Shown piece after piece: positions 26,084 to 34,859 of a stretch of 38,079 bases of DNA. Source of the stretch: Blastococcus sp. CCUG 61487 (GTDB lineage: Bacteria; Actinomycetota; Actinomycetes; Mycobacteriales; Geodermatophilaceae); the NCBI RefSeq assembly GCF_005222955.1, contig NZ_LWUA01000271.1, forward strand, positions 340 through 38,418, in the 5' to 3' direction. Every line of letters begins with the position of its first letter. Positions within the stretch are counted from its first letter, which is position 1. The position numbers and the translations under genes were made by a program. The notes beneath the pieces were generated by a model. It had not been told where the DNA came from and did not search any database. It saw only the letters and a list, made by a program, of their open reading frames with translations.

Positions 26084-27607
26084 ATGACGACGGAGGAGGA
26101 GCGGCCGGCCACGGTCGCGCGGGAGGGCGTGTGGGCAGAGTGGGCGCCCAGCGGCCGCACCGCCGTCCCGTTCATCGTGCTGCTGGTCCTCTTCGCCAAC
26201 CTGGTCGGCGTCGGCACCGTCGTCCTGCTGCTCATCGGTGTCGACGACGGCAGCAGCAGCACCGGCCGCAGCCAGGTCCTCTGGATCGCCGCGGCCTACC
26301 TCGTCGTCGCGCTGCCGCTGGCCACGCTCGCCGGGCTGCGGCGGCAGCGGGTGACCGCCGCGTGGCTGACCGAGGGGCGCGATCCGAGCCCCGCCGAGGC
26401 CGGGCAGGCGCTCCGGCTGCCCCTCGACACCGCCCTCATCGCGGCGACGGTCTGGCTGGTGGCGGCCGTGCTGACCGCCGTCGTCTCCGCGGTCGTCTTC
26501 CCCGAGCCCCTGGTCGGGCTGCGCGTCGGGGTGGTCGTGACGCTGGGCGGCGTCGTGACCGCCGGCGTCACCTACCTGCTCACCGCTCGGGCGGCCCGGG
26601 CGGTGACCGCGCGCGCCCTGTCGGTCCACCCGCCGGTCGGCCCGCTGGTCCTGGGCGTCCGCCCGCGCCTGCTGCTCGCCTGGGCGCTGACCAGCGGAGT
26701 GCCGCTGGTCGGCGTCGTCCTGCTCTTCCTCGACCCCAGCAACCCCGACGGGCCGGGCCAGGGCGCCGTCGTCTTCCTCGTGGTGGTCGCGCTGCTCGTC
26801 GGCGGGCTGGCCACCCTGCTCATCGCCCGCGCGGTCGGCCAGCCGCTGCGCGACCTGCGCGAGGCCGTGCAGCGCGTCGGCCGGGGTGACTACGACGTCG
26901 ACGTGGTGGTGGACGACGCCGGTGAGATCGGCCTGCTGCAGGAGGGGGTGAACACCATGGCCGCCGGGCTGGCCGAGCGCGAGCGGCTGCGCGACCTGTT
27001 CGGGCGGCACGTGGGCACGTCGGTGGCCCAGGAGGCGCTGCGCACCGGGGTGAGCCTGGCGGGGGAGGAGCGCGTGGTGGCCGCCCTGTTCGTCGACATC
27101 GCCGGCTCGACGTCGCTGGTGCGGCGCACGGGCCCGGAGCAGATGGTCGGGCTGCTCAACCGCTTCTTCGCGGTCGTCGTCGACACCGTCGAGGACGAGG
27201 GCGGGCTGGTGAACAAGTTCGCGGGCGACGCCGCCGTCTGCGTGTTCGGTGCGCCCACCGACCACCCCGACGCGGCGACCGCGGCCCTGCGCGCGGCCCG
27301 GCGCATCTGCACGGCGGTGGCCGAGGCGGGGGAGGTCGACGTCGGCGTGGGGGTGGCCTGCGGTCCGGTCTGGGCCGGTCAGGTCGGCGCGGCCAGCCGG
27401 CTGGAGTACACGGTCATCGGTGACCCGGTGAACGAGGCAGCGCGGCTGACCGAGCTGGCCAAGGACCATCCGGGCCGGGTCGTGGCGAGCGAGTCGAGCG
27501 TCCAGGCGGCCCTCGCCGAGGAACGCGAGCACTGGACGCCCGACGCAGAGGTGAGCCTCCGCGGCCGGGACGAGGTCACCCGGACCTGGGTGCGGCGCGT
27601 CGGCTGA
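26084..27607 (+). CDS. Membrane adenylate cyclase with HAMP domain
   Basis: 507 residues: six membrane helices (about 28-52, 66-86, 115-139, 145-167, 194-217, 228-249), a HAMP linker (about 250-302) and a class III cyclase domain (about 325-490). The layout matches the mycobacterial Rv1318c-Rv1320c group. All catalytic residues are in place: metal-binding D338 (LFVDIAGST) and D382 (KFAGD), adenine-specifying K378 and D447 (VIGD), and transition-state N450 and R454 (DPVNEAARL). It should act as a homodimer making cAMP in the cytoplasm. A start at ATG 26084 gives the complete N terminus. The gene is convergent with the K+ channel gene (12 bases between stops). Confidence 0.92.
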   Translation: MTTEEERPATVAREGVWAEWAPSGRTAVPFIVLLVLFANLVGVGTVVLLLIGVDDGSSSTGRSQVLWIAAAYLVVALPLATLAGLRRQRVTAAWLTEGRDPSPAEAGQALRLPLDTALIAATVWLVAAVLTAVVSAVVFPEPLVGLRVGVVVTLGGVVTAGVTYLLTARAARAVTARALSVHPPVGPLVLGVRPRLLLAWALTSGVPLVGVVLLFLDPSNPDGPGQGAVVFLVVVALLVGGLATLLIARAVGQPLRDLREAVQRVGRGDYDVDVVVDDAGEIGLLQEGVNTMAAGLAERERLRDLFGRHVGTSVAQEALRTGVSLAGEERVVAALFVDIAGSTSLVRRTGPEQMVGLLNRFFAVVVDTVEDEGGLVNKFAGDAAVCVFGAPTDHPDAATAALRAARRICTAVAEAGEVDVGVGVACGPVWAGQVGAASRLEYTVIGDPVNEAARLTELAKDHPGRVVASESSVQAALAEEREHWTPDAEVSLRGRDEVTRTWVRRVG

Positions 27608-27619
27608 AGCCGGGGGCGG

Positions 27620-28690
27620 CTACACCTTCCGGGAGGGCTGCGTCGGCGGGTGGTTCGGATTGCTCGCGTCGTGCGCCTTGACCACGACGAGCACGTCCTC
27701 GGGCTGGAGCGTGCCGATCATGCGGTCGTCGAAGCGCAGGGTGCGGCCGCCGCGGGTCACCGACAGGACGATGTCCCGGAGGTCCCGCGGACCCAGTCCG
27801 ACCTCGCTCGCGGTGACCGTTCGCTGATGCAGGTCGAGCCCCTGGCCCCCGGTGACGAGGTCCTCGACCACGGCCACCACCCGTGGCGCGTCGGTGGACA
27901 GACCGAGAAGCCGGCCGGAGGTCGCCGACGTGGTGATGACGGTGTCGGCGCCGGACTGGCGGAGGAGGTCGGCGTTGTCCTCCTCCCGCACGCTGGTCGT
28001 GATCGGCACGCTGGGGTTGAGCTGGCGCACGGTCAGGGTGATCATCACCGCGGCGTCGTCCCGGTTGGCCGCCACGATGACCGCTCGGGCGCGCTCCACC
28101 GACGCGCGGCGGAGCACCTCGGCGCGACCGGCGTCGCCCACGATGCCGGTCAGGCCCACGGAGTTGGCCTCGTCGATCGCGCGGGGGTCCGGGTCGACGA
28201 CCACGATCCTGTCCAGCGGGGTGCCGTTGGCCTGCAGCGAGCGGATGGCGCTGCGCCCCTTGGTGCCGTAGCCGCACACGATGACGTGCTGGCGCACGCG
28301 GGACCTCCAGCGACGGATGCGGAACTCCTCGCGGGAGCGCGTGGTCAGCGCTTCGAGGGTCGTTCCGATGAGGACGATGAGGAACAGCACGCGCAGCGGC
28401 GTGATGACGAGCAGGTTGATCAACCGGGCCTGGTCGGTGACCGGGGTGATGTCCCCGTAGCCGGTCGTCGAGAGCGTGACGGTCGTGTAGTAGAAGGCGT
28501 CCAGCAGGTCGACGCTGCCGTCGGTGTTGTCGGTGTAGCCGTCCCGGTCGAGGTACACGACGAGGACCGTGGCGAACAGCACGAACAGCGCGAACAGCAG
28601 CCGCTGCGCGACCTGGCGGGTGGGGGAGGCCTCGACGTGCGCGATCCGCACGCCGCTGTGCTCGGCCGGCACCTCGTCGGGCTGGGTCAC
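27620..28690 (-). CDS. Potassium channel with RCK/TrkA-N domain
   Basis: 356 residues. A two-helix pore module (helices about 29-47 and 90-112) carries the selectivity filter TTGYGD at 75-80. It is followed by a cytosolic RCK domain whose Rossmann loop reads GYGTKG (140-145) after HVIVC, and a TrkA-C-like end. RCK domains gate K+ flow in response to nucleotides or ions. GTG 28690 is supported by TAGGGT 6 nt upstream on this strand. The pore domain has only one pore loop, so four subunits are needed. Confidence 0.92.
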   Translation of the reverse strand: MTQPDEVPAEHSGVRIAHVEASPTRQVAQRLLFALFVLFATVLVVYLDRDGYTDNTDGSVDLLDAFYYTTVTLSTTGYGDITPVTDQARLINLLVITPLRVLFLIVLIGTTLEALTTRSREEFRIRRWRSRVRQHVIVCGYGTKGRSAIRSLQANGTPLDRIVVVDPDPRAIDEANSVGLTGIVGDAGRAEVLRRASVERARAVIVAANRDDAAVMITLTVRQLNPSVPITTSVREEDNADLLRQSGADTVITTSATSGRLLGLSTDAPRVVAVVEDLVTGGQGLDLHQRTVTASEVGLGPRDLRDIVLSVTRGGRTLRFDDRMIGTLQPEDVLVVVKAHDASNPNHPPTQPSRKV

Positions 28691-28696
28691 GGGGCG

Positions 28697-28702
28697 ACCC
28701 TA
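28697..28702 (-). promoter_or_regulatory. -10 element of the K+ channel gene (leaderless)
   Basis: TAGGGT on the minus strand ends 6 nt before GTG 28690, and no ribosome site is present. Confidence 0.5.
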
Positions 28703-28722
28703 GTGAGGCGGTGCCGCCGCCG

Positions 28723-28767
28723 CGCGGGCGCCGCACCCGTCGGGGTGTGCGGGGTGCGGCGCCCGCG
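28723..28767 (-). terminator. Strong hairpin after the acyl-CoA ligase gene
   Basis: A perfect 16-bp GC-rich stem (28723-28738 with 28752-28767) and a 13-nt loop, 3 bases past the ligase stop. It separates the ligase from the K+ channel gene, which has its own promoter. No T tract is present. Confidence 0.7.
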
Positions 28768-28770
28768 GTG

Positions 28771-30510
28771 TCAGCCGCTGACCTTCTCCCGCTCCTTCGC
28801 CGCCAGTTCGCGCTTGAGCACCTTGCCGGCCGCCGACACCGGGATGGCGTCGATGAAGACGACGTCGCGCAGCCGCTTGTAGTGGGTCACCTTGTCGTTC
28901 ACCGCCGCCATGACCGACTCCACGGTCAGCGCGGCACCGGCGTCGTCGCCCTTGCGGACGACGTAGGCCACCGGCAGCTCGCCGGCCTCCTCGTCCGGCC
29001 GCCCGACCACGGCCGCGCCGGCCACCCCGGGGACGGCGAAGAGGATCTCCTCGAGTTCGCGGGGGAAGACGTTGTAGCCCTTGTAGAGCAGCATGTCCTT
29101 GGTCCTGTCGACGATGGACAGGTAGCCGTCCTCGTCGAGGATGCCGACGTCGCCGGTGTGGAACCAGCCGTCGGCGTCGATCGCCTCCGCGGTCGCCTCC
29201 GGGCGGTTCCAGTAGCCGCGCATCACCTGCGGCCCGCGGATGCAGACCTCGCCGCGCTCGCCCTGCGGCACCGGCTGCCCGTCCTCGAGCGAGCGGATGC
29301 TGATCTCCGTGTCGAAGACCGGCACGCCGACCGTGCCCGGCTTGCGGGTGCCCGACCGGAACGACGGGTTGCCGCTGGCCATCATCGTGACCTCGGTCAG
29401 GCCGTATCCCTCGCTGATGGTCGCGTTCGGCAGCAGGGCCGAGAGCTTGTCGATCAGCGTCACCGGCAGGGGCGCCGCGCCGCTGGACACCCCGCGCACG
29501 TGCGACCAGTCCCGCTCGGTGAAGCCGGGCACCTGGAGCAGGGCGACGAAGATCGGGGGCGCGCCGCCGATCGAGGTCACCTCGTACCTGGCCATGTCCT
29601 CGACGTACGCCACCGGGTCGAACCGCATGTGGATGACGACGGTGGTGCCGCCCATCACCATGCCGTTGAGGTAGCCGACGACGCCCATCGCGTGGAACCA
29701 GGGGGTGAGGTTGATGATCCGGCCCTCGCCCGGGCCCAGCGGGTACTCGTCGGCGCCGACCACCTGGCGCACGGTCACGTCGCCGTGCTCGTCGAGGTCC
29801 GGGACGCTGCCGGAGGTCCAGCAGGCCGACTGCAGGACGTTGGTGACGACGTTGCGGTGCAGCAGCTCCACGCCCTTGCTCACGCCGGTCGTGCCGCCGG
29901 TGTAGGCGAGGTGGGCCAGGTCGGTGTCGACGTCGACGGCGGCGTCGAGGTGCCGGTCGGTCGGGTCGCCGCCCAGCAGGTCGGCGAGGTCGACGTCGCC
30001 ATCGGCCAGCTCGAGGCGGGCGGCGAAGTCGAGGGTGTGCGCCTCACCGGTGACGATGACCGTCTCGACCGGGGTGGCGTCGAGCGCGGTGCGCACCAGC
30101 GGCAGCACCTGGTCCCAGGTGACGACGGCCTTCGCGCCGGCGTCGGTGAGCTGCGCGGCCAGGTCGGCCGCCGGCAGCAGCGGGTTGGTGGGGGAGAACG
30201 TCGCCCCCGCCAGCAGGATGCCGTAGTAGACGGGCACGTACTGGCGGCAGTTCGGGATGTGGACGGCGACGACGTCGCCCTTGCCGATGCCGTGGTCGGC
30301 CAGCCACCCGGCGACGGCGTGCGCGCGCTGCCCGAGCTCGGTGAAGGTCAGCGGGACGTCGTGGTCGATGAACGCCTCCCGGTCGCCCCACCTGCGGACC
30401 GCCGCGCGGAGGATCGAGCCGACCGGCACCCTGGGGTACTCCAGCAACCGGGGCAGCCCGGGCGGCCAGCTCGCGGCCGCAGGGGTGGTGGTCGGCTGCG
30501 TGGCGGTCAT
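28771..30510 (-). CDS. Long-chain-type acyl-CoA ligase (AMP-binding)
   Basis: 579 residues. It activates a carboxylic acid with ATP to an acyl-AMP and then an acyl-CoA. Motifs are the P-loop-like YTGGTTGVSKG (usual TSGTTGxPKG, with G and S changes), SEGYGLTE, the DGWFHTGDVG hinge region, RTKDMLLYKGYNVFP, and the C-terminal catalytic Lys in AAGKVLKREL. No membrane segment is seen. ATG 30510 is preceded by GGAGAGGA. It is divergent from the patatin gene over an 82-base gap containing an inverted repeat. Chain-length preference cannot be read from the sequence. Confidence 0.92.
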   Translation of the reverse strand: MTATQPTTTPAAASWPPGLPRLLEYPRVPVGSILRAAVRRWGDREAFIDHDVPLTFTELGQRAHAVAGWLADHGIGKGDVVAVHIPNCRQYVPVYYGILLAGATFSPTNPLLPAADLAAQLTDAGAKAVVTWDQVLPLVRTALDATPVETVIVTGEAHTLDFAARLELADGDVDLADLLGGDPTDRHLDAAVDVDTDLAHLAYTGGTTGVSKGVELLHRNVVTNVLQSACWTSGSVPDLDEHGDVTVRQVVGADEYPLGPGEGRIINLTPWFHAMGVVGYLNGMVMGGTTVVIHMRFDPVAYVEDMARYEVTSIGGAPPIFVALLQVPGFTERDWSHVRGVSSGAAPLPVTLIDKLSALLPNATISEGYGLTEVTMMASGNPSFRSGTRKPGTVGVPVFDTEISIRSLEDGQPVPQGERGEVCIRGPQVMRGYWNRPEATAEAIDADGWFHTGDVGILDEDGYLSIVDRTKDMLLYKGYNVFPRELEEILFAVPGVAGAAVVGRPDEEAGELPVAYVVRKGDDAGAALTVESVMAAVNDKVTHYKRLRDVVFIDAIPVSAAGKVLKRELAAKEREKVSG

Positions 30511-30522
30511 GCGCGTCCTCTC

Positions 30523-30541
30523 CGGTCGGGTGGTCCGACCG
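30523..30541. promoter_or_regulatory. Inverted repeat between ligase and patatin genes
   Basis: CGGTCGG and CCGACCG around 5 nt. It lies in a divergent promoter region and shares the GTCGG/CCGAC elements with the inverted repeat upstream of the TetR gene (33777-33801), so it is a candidate site for that regulator. Confidence 0.3.
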
Positions 30542-30592
30542 ACAGCGTGGCCCAGACCACACCCTCTGTCGAGGTTCTGTGACGATGGGGTC

Positions 30593-31444
30593 ATGAGCGA
30601 CCAGCGCACGGCCCTCGTCCTCGGTGGTGGGGGCATCACCGGCATCGCCTGGGAGATCGGGGTGCTGACCGGTCTCGCCGAGGCCGGCGTCGACCTCACG
30701 AACGCCGACCTGGTCGTGGGCACCTCCGCGGGCTCGGTGGTCGGCGCCCAGGTGACCGGCGGCGCCGGGCTCGACGCCATGTTCGCCCGCCAGCTCGAAC
30801 CGCCGGCGGAGGGGGAGGTCGCGCGGATGTCCCGGGCGAACCTCGCGCGGTACGCCTGGGCCCTGCTCACCAGCCGGGGCCGCGACGTCGAGTTCCGCCG
30901 CCGGATCGGCCGCCTCGCGATCACCGCGGCGGACTCCGGGCTGACGCCCCCGGAGCAGGAGCGTCTCGACGTCATCGGCGCGCGGCTGGTCGGCAGCGAC
31001 TGGCCGGACCGGGCGCTCACCATCACCGCGGTGCACGCGACGACCGGTGAGTTCCACGCGTTCGACCGCACCTCGGGGGTGCCGCTGCTGCAGGCGGTCG
31101 CGGCCAGCTGCGCCGTCCCCGGCGTCTACCCGCCGGTGACCATCGACGGCGAGCGGTACGTCGACGGCGGCATGCGGTCGGCGGCCAACGCCGACCTCGC
31201 GCACGGCTACGACCGGCTGGTCGTGCTGGCCCCGATCGTCCGCGGCATCGGACCGCTGGCCAGCGTCGACGCGCAGGTCTCGGGTCTCGTGGCGCGGGTC
31301 GCCGTCGTCAGCCCGGACGAGGCGAGCCGCGCCGCGATCGGCCGCAACGTGCTCGACCCGGCGGCCCGGGCGCCCTCGGCGCGCGCGGGACGGGCCCAGG
31401 CGACGGAGGTCGCGGCCCGGGTGGCCGAGGTCTGGACCGGCTGA
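30593..31444 (+). CDS. Patatin-like phospholipase/acyl hydrolase
   Basis: 283 residues. The Ser-Asp dyad family motifs are all present: oxyanion loop GGGGITG near the N terminus, nucleophile motif GTSAG, and DGG (YVDGGMRSAANA) for the catalytic Asp. There is no signal peptide, so it should act in the cytosol or at the inner membrane face, releasing fatty acids from lipids. Two divergent or convergent acyl-CoA ligases flank it and could activate its products. GACGAT ends 6 nt before ATG 30593, a weak leaderless-type promoter. It is convergent with the second ligase (10 bases between stops). Confidence 0.9.
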   Translation: MSDQRTALVLGGGGITGIAWEIGVLTGLAEAGVDLTNADLVVGTSAGSVVGAQVTGGAGLDAMFARQLEPPAEGEVARMSRANLARYAWALLTSRGRDVEFRRRIGRLAITAADSGLTPPEQERLDVIGARLVGSDWPDRALTITAVHATTGEFHAFDRTSGVPLLQAVAASCAVPGVYPPVTIDGERYVDGGMRSAANADLAHGYDRLVVLAPIVRGIGPLASVDAQVSGLVARVAVVSPDEASRAAIGRNVLDPAARAPSARAGRAQATEVAARVAEVWTG

Positions 31445-31454
31445 GGGCTCGTGC

Positions 31455-33026
31455 TCAGACGGCCGGGCTGGCCACCAGGGAGCCGGCGGAGTGCTCCTCG
31501 CGCAGCGCGGTCTTGAGCACCTTGCCGCTCGGGTTGCGGGGGAGCGCCCCGACGATCGAGTACTCGCGCGGGTTCTTGTAGCGGGCCAGCCGCTCCCGGC
31601 ACCAGGCGGCGAGCTCGTCGGACGTCGGCGGGTCGGCGGGGTCGCGCGGTGCCACGACGGCCAGCGGCGCCTCGCCGTACTTCGCGTCCGCGACCCCGAT
31701 GAGCGCCACCTCGCCGACCTTCGGGTGCTCGGCCAGCACGTCCTCGACCTCGGCGCAGTAGATGTTCTCGCCGCCCGAGATGATCATGTCCTTGAGCCGG
31801 TCGACGACGTAGAAGTAGCCGTCCTCGTCCTGCCGCACCAGGTCGCCGGAGTGGAACCAACCGCCTCGGAACGCCTCCGCCGTCTCCTCCGGCTTGTTCC
31901 AGTACTCCTTCATCACCATCGGGCTGCGGTAGACGATCTCGCCCACCTCACCGCGCGGGACGTCGTTCATCTCCGGGTCGACCACGCGCACCTCGACGTT
32001 GAGCATCGGCGTGCCCACCGAGCCGATCTTGCGGATCGAGTCCTCGCCGCGCAGCAGGCAGGTGACCGGGCTGCACTCGGTCTGCCCGAAGGCCGTCATC
32101 ACCTCGGCCTGCGGGAACGTGTCGATCAGCGTGCGCAGCAGCGTCGTCGACGCCGGGGCCGCACCCCACGAGATCCGGCGCAGGTGCGCCAGGTCCCGCT
32201 CGGCGATGTCCGGCACGGCCACGACCGCCGCCCACATCGCCGGCACCAGGAAGATGCTCGAGATCCGCTCCCGCTCGATCATGTCGAGGGTCTCGACGGG
32301 GTCGAACGCCCCCGACCGGATGATCACGTTCGTGCCGCCGACCAGCAGCGGGGGCAGGCCGCCGGCCAGCCCGGCGATGTGGAACAGCGGCGCCCCGGGG
32401 GCCCCGACCCGGTCCTCCGGATGCCAGCCGATGTGGACGACCTGGCTGAACACGTGCATCAGCAGGTTGTGGTGGGTCAGCACGGCGCCCTTCGGCCGCC
32501 CCGTCGTCCCGGAGGTGTACATGATGAACGCCGGCTCGTCCTCGTCGACGACGACGTCGAGCGGGTCGTCCCCGGCCGCCGCGAGCGCGACCTCGTACTC
32601 CTCGCCGATCTGCAGGACCGACGTGACGCCGGGTACCTGCTCCCGGGCCTTGGTGCCCACATCTGCCAGGGGCGGATCGACGATCAGGACCTTCGCGCCC
32701 GAGTCGGTGAGCACGTAGGCCACCTCGTCGGCCACCAGCCGGAAGTTCACCGGGACGACGATCGCGCCGAGCCGCACGCCCGCGAGGTAGGCCTCCCACG
32801 TCTCCATGCCGTTGAGGGACAGGACCGCGATCCGGTCACCGGTGCCGACGCCGCGCTCGCGCAGTGCCCGCGCCAAGCGGGTGACCCGCCGGTCGAGCTC
32901 GGCGTAGGTGCGGCCCGCGCCCTCGAAGCGCACCGCCCAGACGTCCGGGGTCGTGCGGGCCCAGCGGCCGAGCATGTCGCTCATGGTCATGCCGCGGCCC
33001 TGCAGGACGGGGACGGCGACGCTCAC
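31455..33026 (-). CDS. Acyl-CoA ligase (AMP-binding), second copy
   Basis: 523 residues, with the canonical set of adenylate-forming motifs: YTSGTTGRPKGAVLTH, TAFGQTE, GGWFHSGDL, RLKDMIISGGENIY and the catalytic Lys in PSGKVLKTAL. It is shorter than, and clearly distinct from, the ligase at 28771-30510, so the two probably use different acids. GTG 33026 has GAGGAG 5 nt upstream (complement of 33032-33037). The TetR gene is 74 bases upstream on the same strand, so the two may be co-transcribed. Confidence 0.92.
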   Translation of the reverse strand: MSVAVPVLQGRGMTMSDMLGRWARTTPDVWAVRFEGAGRTYAELDRRVTRLARALRERGVGTGDRIAVLSLNGMETWEAYLAGVRLGAIVVPVNFRLVADEVAYVLTDSGAKVLIVDPPLADVGTKAREQVPGVTSVLQIGEEYEVALAAAGDDPLDVVVDEDEPAFIMYTSGTTGRPKGAVLTHHNLLMHVFSQVVHIGWHPEDRVGAPGAPLFHIAGLAGGLPPLLVGGTNVIIRSGAFDPVETLDMIERERISSIFLVPAMWAAVVAVPDIAERDLAHLRRISWGAAPASTTLLRTLIDTFPQAEVMTAFGQTECSPVTCLLRGEDSIRKIGSVGTPMLNVEVRVVDPEMNDVPRGEVGEIVYRSPMVMKEYWNKPEETAEAFRGGWFHSGDLVRQDEDGYFYVVDRLKDMIISGGENIYCAEVEDVLAEHPKVGEVALIGVADAKYGEAPLAVVAPRDPADPPTSDELAAWCRERLARYKNPREYSIVGALPRNPSGKVLKTALREEHSAGSLVASPAV

Positions 33027-33100
33027 GACAGCTCCTCGCGGCAGGTGATGTGACCTGCGTCATGCTGTCGGGGTCGGCCCGGTGGGTCAACCGCGACCGG

Positions 33101-33751
33101 TCACGCCCGGCTGTCGAGGTCCAGCAGCCGCGCGGCCAGGCGCTTCCAGAGCGCCAGGTGCGGGTCGGTGGCGGCCGGACGGTCCTCGAACGCGTAGAGC
33201 AGGGCCACCCCCCGCATGCTCGTGAAGAGGGTCTCGGTGAGGTCTGCGTAGAGCGGCGACCCGGTGATCTCCGGGCCCCAGATGCCGTCGGCGACGGCAG
33301 CGATCGCGGCGCGCAGCGGTCGCTCCCCGCTGCGCAGCGCCGTCCGCAGGGCGGGGTCGGTCCGCGCCGCCGTCCACAGCTCCATCGCCGCCCAGAACGG
33401 CGGCTCCTGGAACGTCGCCCACATCAGGTCGATGGCGCGGTCGACCCGTTCGCGCCCGGTGGGCTGGTCGGCCATCAGGGACTCGGCCCGGACGCGCACC
33501 TCCTCGAGCTTCGTCGTCGTCAGGTGGTCGGCCGCGGCGACGAGCAGTTCGGCCCGCGACGGGAAGTGGTGCAGCAGCCGCCCCCGGGACACCCCGGCAC
33601 GAGCCTGCACCGCGAGGGTCGAGGCGCCCGCGTGACCGTCCTCGACCAGGCAGGCGACGGCGGCGTCGAGGATCAGCAGCCGGCTGTCCGCGGTCCTCGA
33701 CGACCGGGAGCGAGGTCCGCGCTCCGAGGTCGTCGGCTCGGTCGTGGTCAC
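33101..33751 (-). CDS. TetR-family transcription repressor
   Basis: 216 residues. The N-terminal helix-turn-helix covers about 30-75 (SRLLILDAAVACLVEDGHAG, ASTLAVQARAGVSRGRLLHH, FPSRAELL). A helical ligand-binding domain follows with the usual ending. It sits between an acyl-CoA ligase and an enoyl-CoA hydratase, so an acyl-CoA ligand and repression of lipid breakdown genes are likely, as for FadR/PaaR-type TetR proteins (inference). GTG 33751 is supported by TAGGTT 7 nt upstream. Confidence 0.9.
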   Translation of the reverse strand: MTTTEPTTSERGPRSRSSRTADSRLLILDAAVACLVEDGHAGASTLAVQARAGVSRGRLLHHFPSRAELLVAAADHLTTTKLEEVRVRAESLMADQPTGRERVDRAIDLMWATFQEPPFWAAMELWTAARTDPALRTALRSGERPLRAAIAAVADGIWGPEITGSPLYADLTETLFTSMRGVALLYAFEDRPAATDPHLALWKRLAARLLDLDSRA

Positions 33752-33758
33752 CGCTGCG

Positions 33759-33764
33759 AACCTA
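33759..33764 (-). promoter_or_regulatory. -10 element of the TetR gene (leaderless)
   Basis: TAGGTT on the minus strand ends 7 nt before GTG 33751. A -35-like GTGACT with a 17-bp spacer (33782-33787) lies inside the neighbouring inverted repeat. Confidence 0.5.
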
Positions 33765-33776
33765 GACCCGTCGAGG

Positions 33777-33801
33777 CCGACAGTCACCCTTGACTGGTCG
33801 G
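33777..33801. promoter_or_regulatory. Candidate TetR operator
   Basis: The inverted repeat CCGA-CAGTCA-CCCT-TGACTG-GTCGG has 6-bp inner arms, and the outer arms match with a one-base shift. It covers the -35 of the TetR promoter and faces the divergent hydratase gene, the usual position for an autorepression site. Confidence 0.4.
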
Positions 33802-33872
33802 GCCGTCGTCGCCGTTGACCGCCCACCCCGTCGACTGCCAGGCTCCGGGCTCCTGACGGACGGGGGAGCGCG

Positions 33873-34769
33873 GTGGAACTCACCGAGGTGCGGTACGAGG
33901 TCGCCGACCGGGTGGCCACGGTGCAGCTGGACCGGCCCGATCGGTTGAACGCCTTCACGCCGACCATGGCCGACGAGCTCGTCCGCGTGGTGGCGGCGGC
34001 CGACGCCGACGACGGGGTGCGGGTCGTGGTGGTGACCGGGGCGGGCCGGGGGTTCTGCGCCGGCGCCGACCTCGGGGGCGGGCCGGCGACCTTCGCCGAC
34101 CGGGGCGCGCGCATCCTGCCGGAGGGTCCGTTGCGCGAGGAGATCGCCGGCTTCCCCCGCGACGCCGGCGGGGTGGTCGCCCTGGCCTTCGCCGCCCTGC
34201 GCAAGCCGGTCATCGCCGCGGTCAACGGACCGGCGGTGGGGGTCGGCGCGACGATGACGCTGCCGATGGACGTGCGGATCGCCGCCGCCTCGGCCCGCTT
34301 CGGCTTCGTGTTCGGCCGGGTCGGCATCGTGCCCGAGGCGGCCTCCTCGTGGTTCCTGCCCCGCGTGGTCGGGATCAGCCAGGCGATGGAGTGGGTCGCG
34401 ACCGGGCGGGTCTTCGACGCCGAGGAGGCGCTGCGCGGCGGGCTGGTGTCCCGCGTCGTGGCCGACGAGGACCTGCTGCCGACCGCCTCCGCGCTGGCCC
34501 GGGAGATCGCCGAGAACACCAGCGGGCTCGCCGTGGGCGCCGCGCGCCAGCTGCTGTGGTCGATGCTCGGTGCCCCCTCGCCCTGGGACGCGCACCGTGC
34601 GGAGTCCCGGGCGGTGGTCGAGCTGGGCGCGGGCCCCGACAGCGCCGAGGGCGTCGCCGCGTTCCTGGAGAAGCGGGCTCCGCGCTTCGCCGCGCCCCTG
34701 GGCGAGGGGTCGATCGCCGGTGTCCCGCGCTGGCCGGCGCCGCCACCGGACGTGCGCCCCGCGGGCTGA
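33873..34769 (+). CDS. Enoyl-CoA hydratase/isomerase-family protein
   Basis: 298 residues with the crotonase fold: RPDRLNAFTPTMADEL, oxyanion-hole segment GRGFCAGADLGG, and KPVIAAVNGPAVGVGATMTL. The active-site loop reads FGFVFGRVGIVPEAASSWFL, typical of an actinobacterial subgroup in which the usual FGxPE glutamate is replaced while the PEA glutamate is kept. The reaction (hydration or isomerisation) is therefore uncertain. GTG 33873 follows GGGGGAG by 4 nt. A TTGACC/CAGGCT pair (33815-33844) is a possible promoter. The gene is divergent from the TetR gene. Confidence 0.9.
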   Translation: MELTEVRYEVADRVATVQLDRPDRLNAFTPTMADELVRVVAAADADDGVRVVVVTGAGRGFCAGADLGGGPATFADRGARILPEGPLREEIAGFPRDAGGVVALAFAALRKPVIAAVNGPAVGVGATMTLPMDVRIAAASARFGFVFGRVGIVPEAASSWFLPRVVGISQAMEWVATGRVFDAEEALRGGLVSRVVADEDLLPTASALAREIAENTSGLAVGAARQLLWSMLGAPSPWDAHRAESRAVVELGAGPDSAEGVAAFLEKRAPRFAAPLGEGSIAGVPRWPAPPPDVRPAG

Positions 34770-34821
34770 TCCCCACGGGATCGGGACGCGGCCGACCGGC
34801 GACGCAGCAGCCGCGCGGCGG

Positions 34822-34853
34822 TAGCGTGCGCCTCCTCCGCATCGCCGGGAGGG
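34822..34853 (+). promoter_or_regulatory. Promoter -10 and ribosome site of the last gene
   Basis: TAGCGT (34822-34827) and GGGAGGG (34847-34853), the latter 6 nt before GTG 34860. This is a leadered message with an estimated 26-nt leader. Confidence 0.5.
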
Positions 34854-34859
34854 ACGCCC

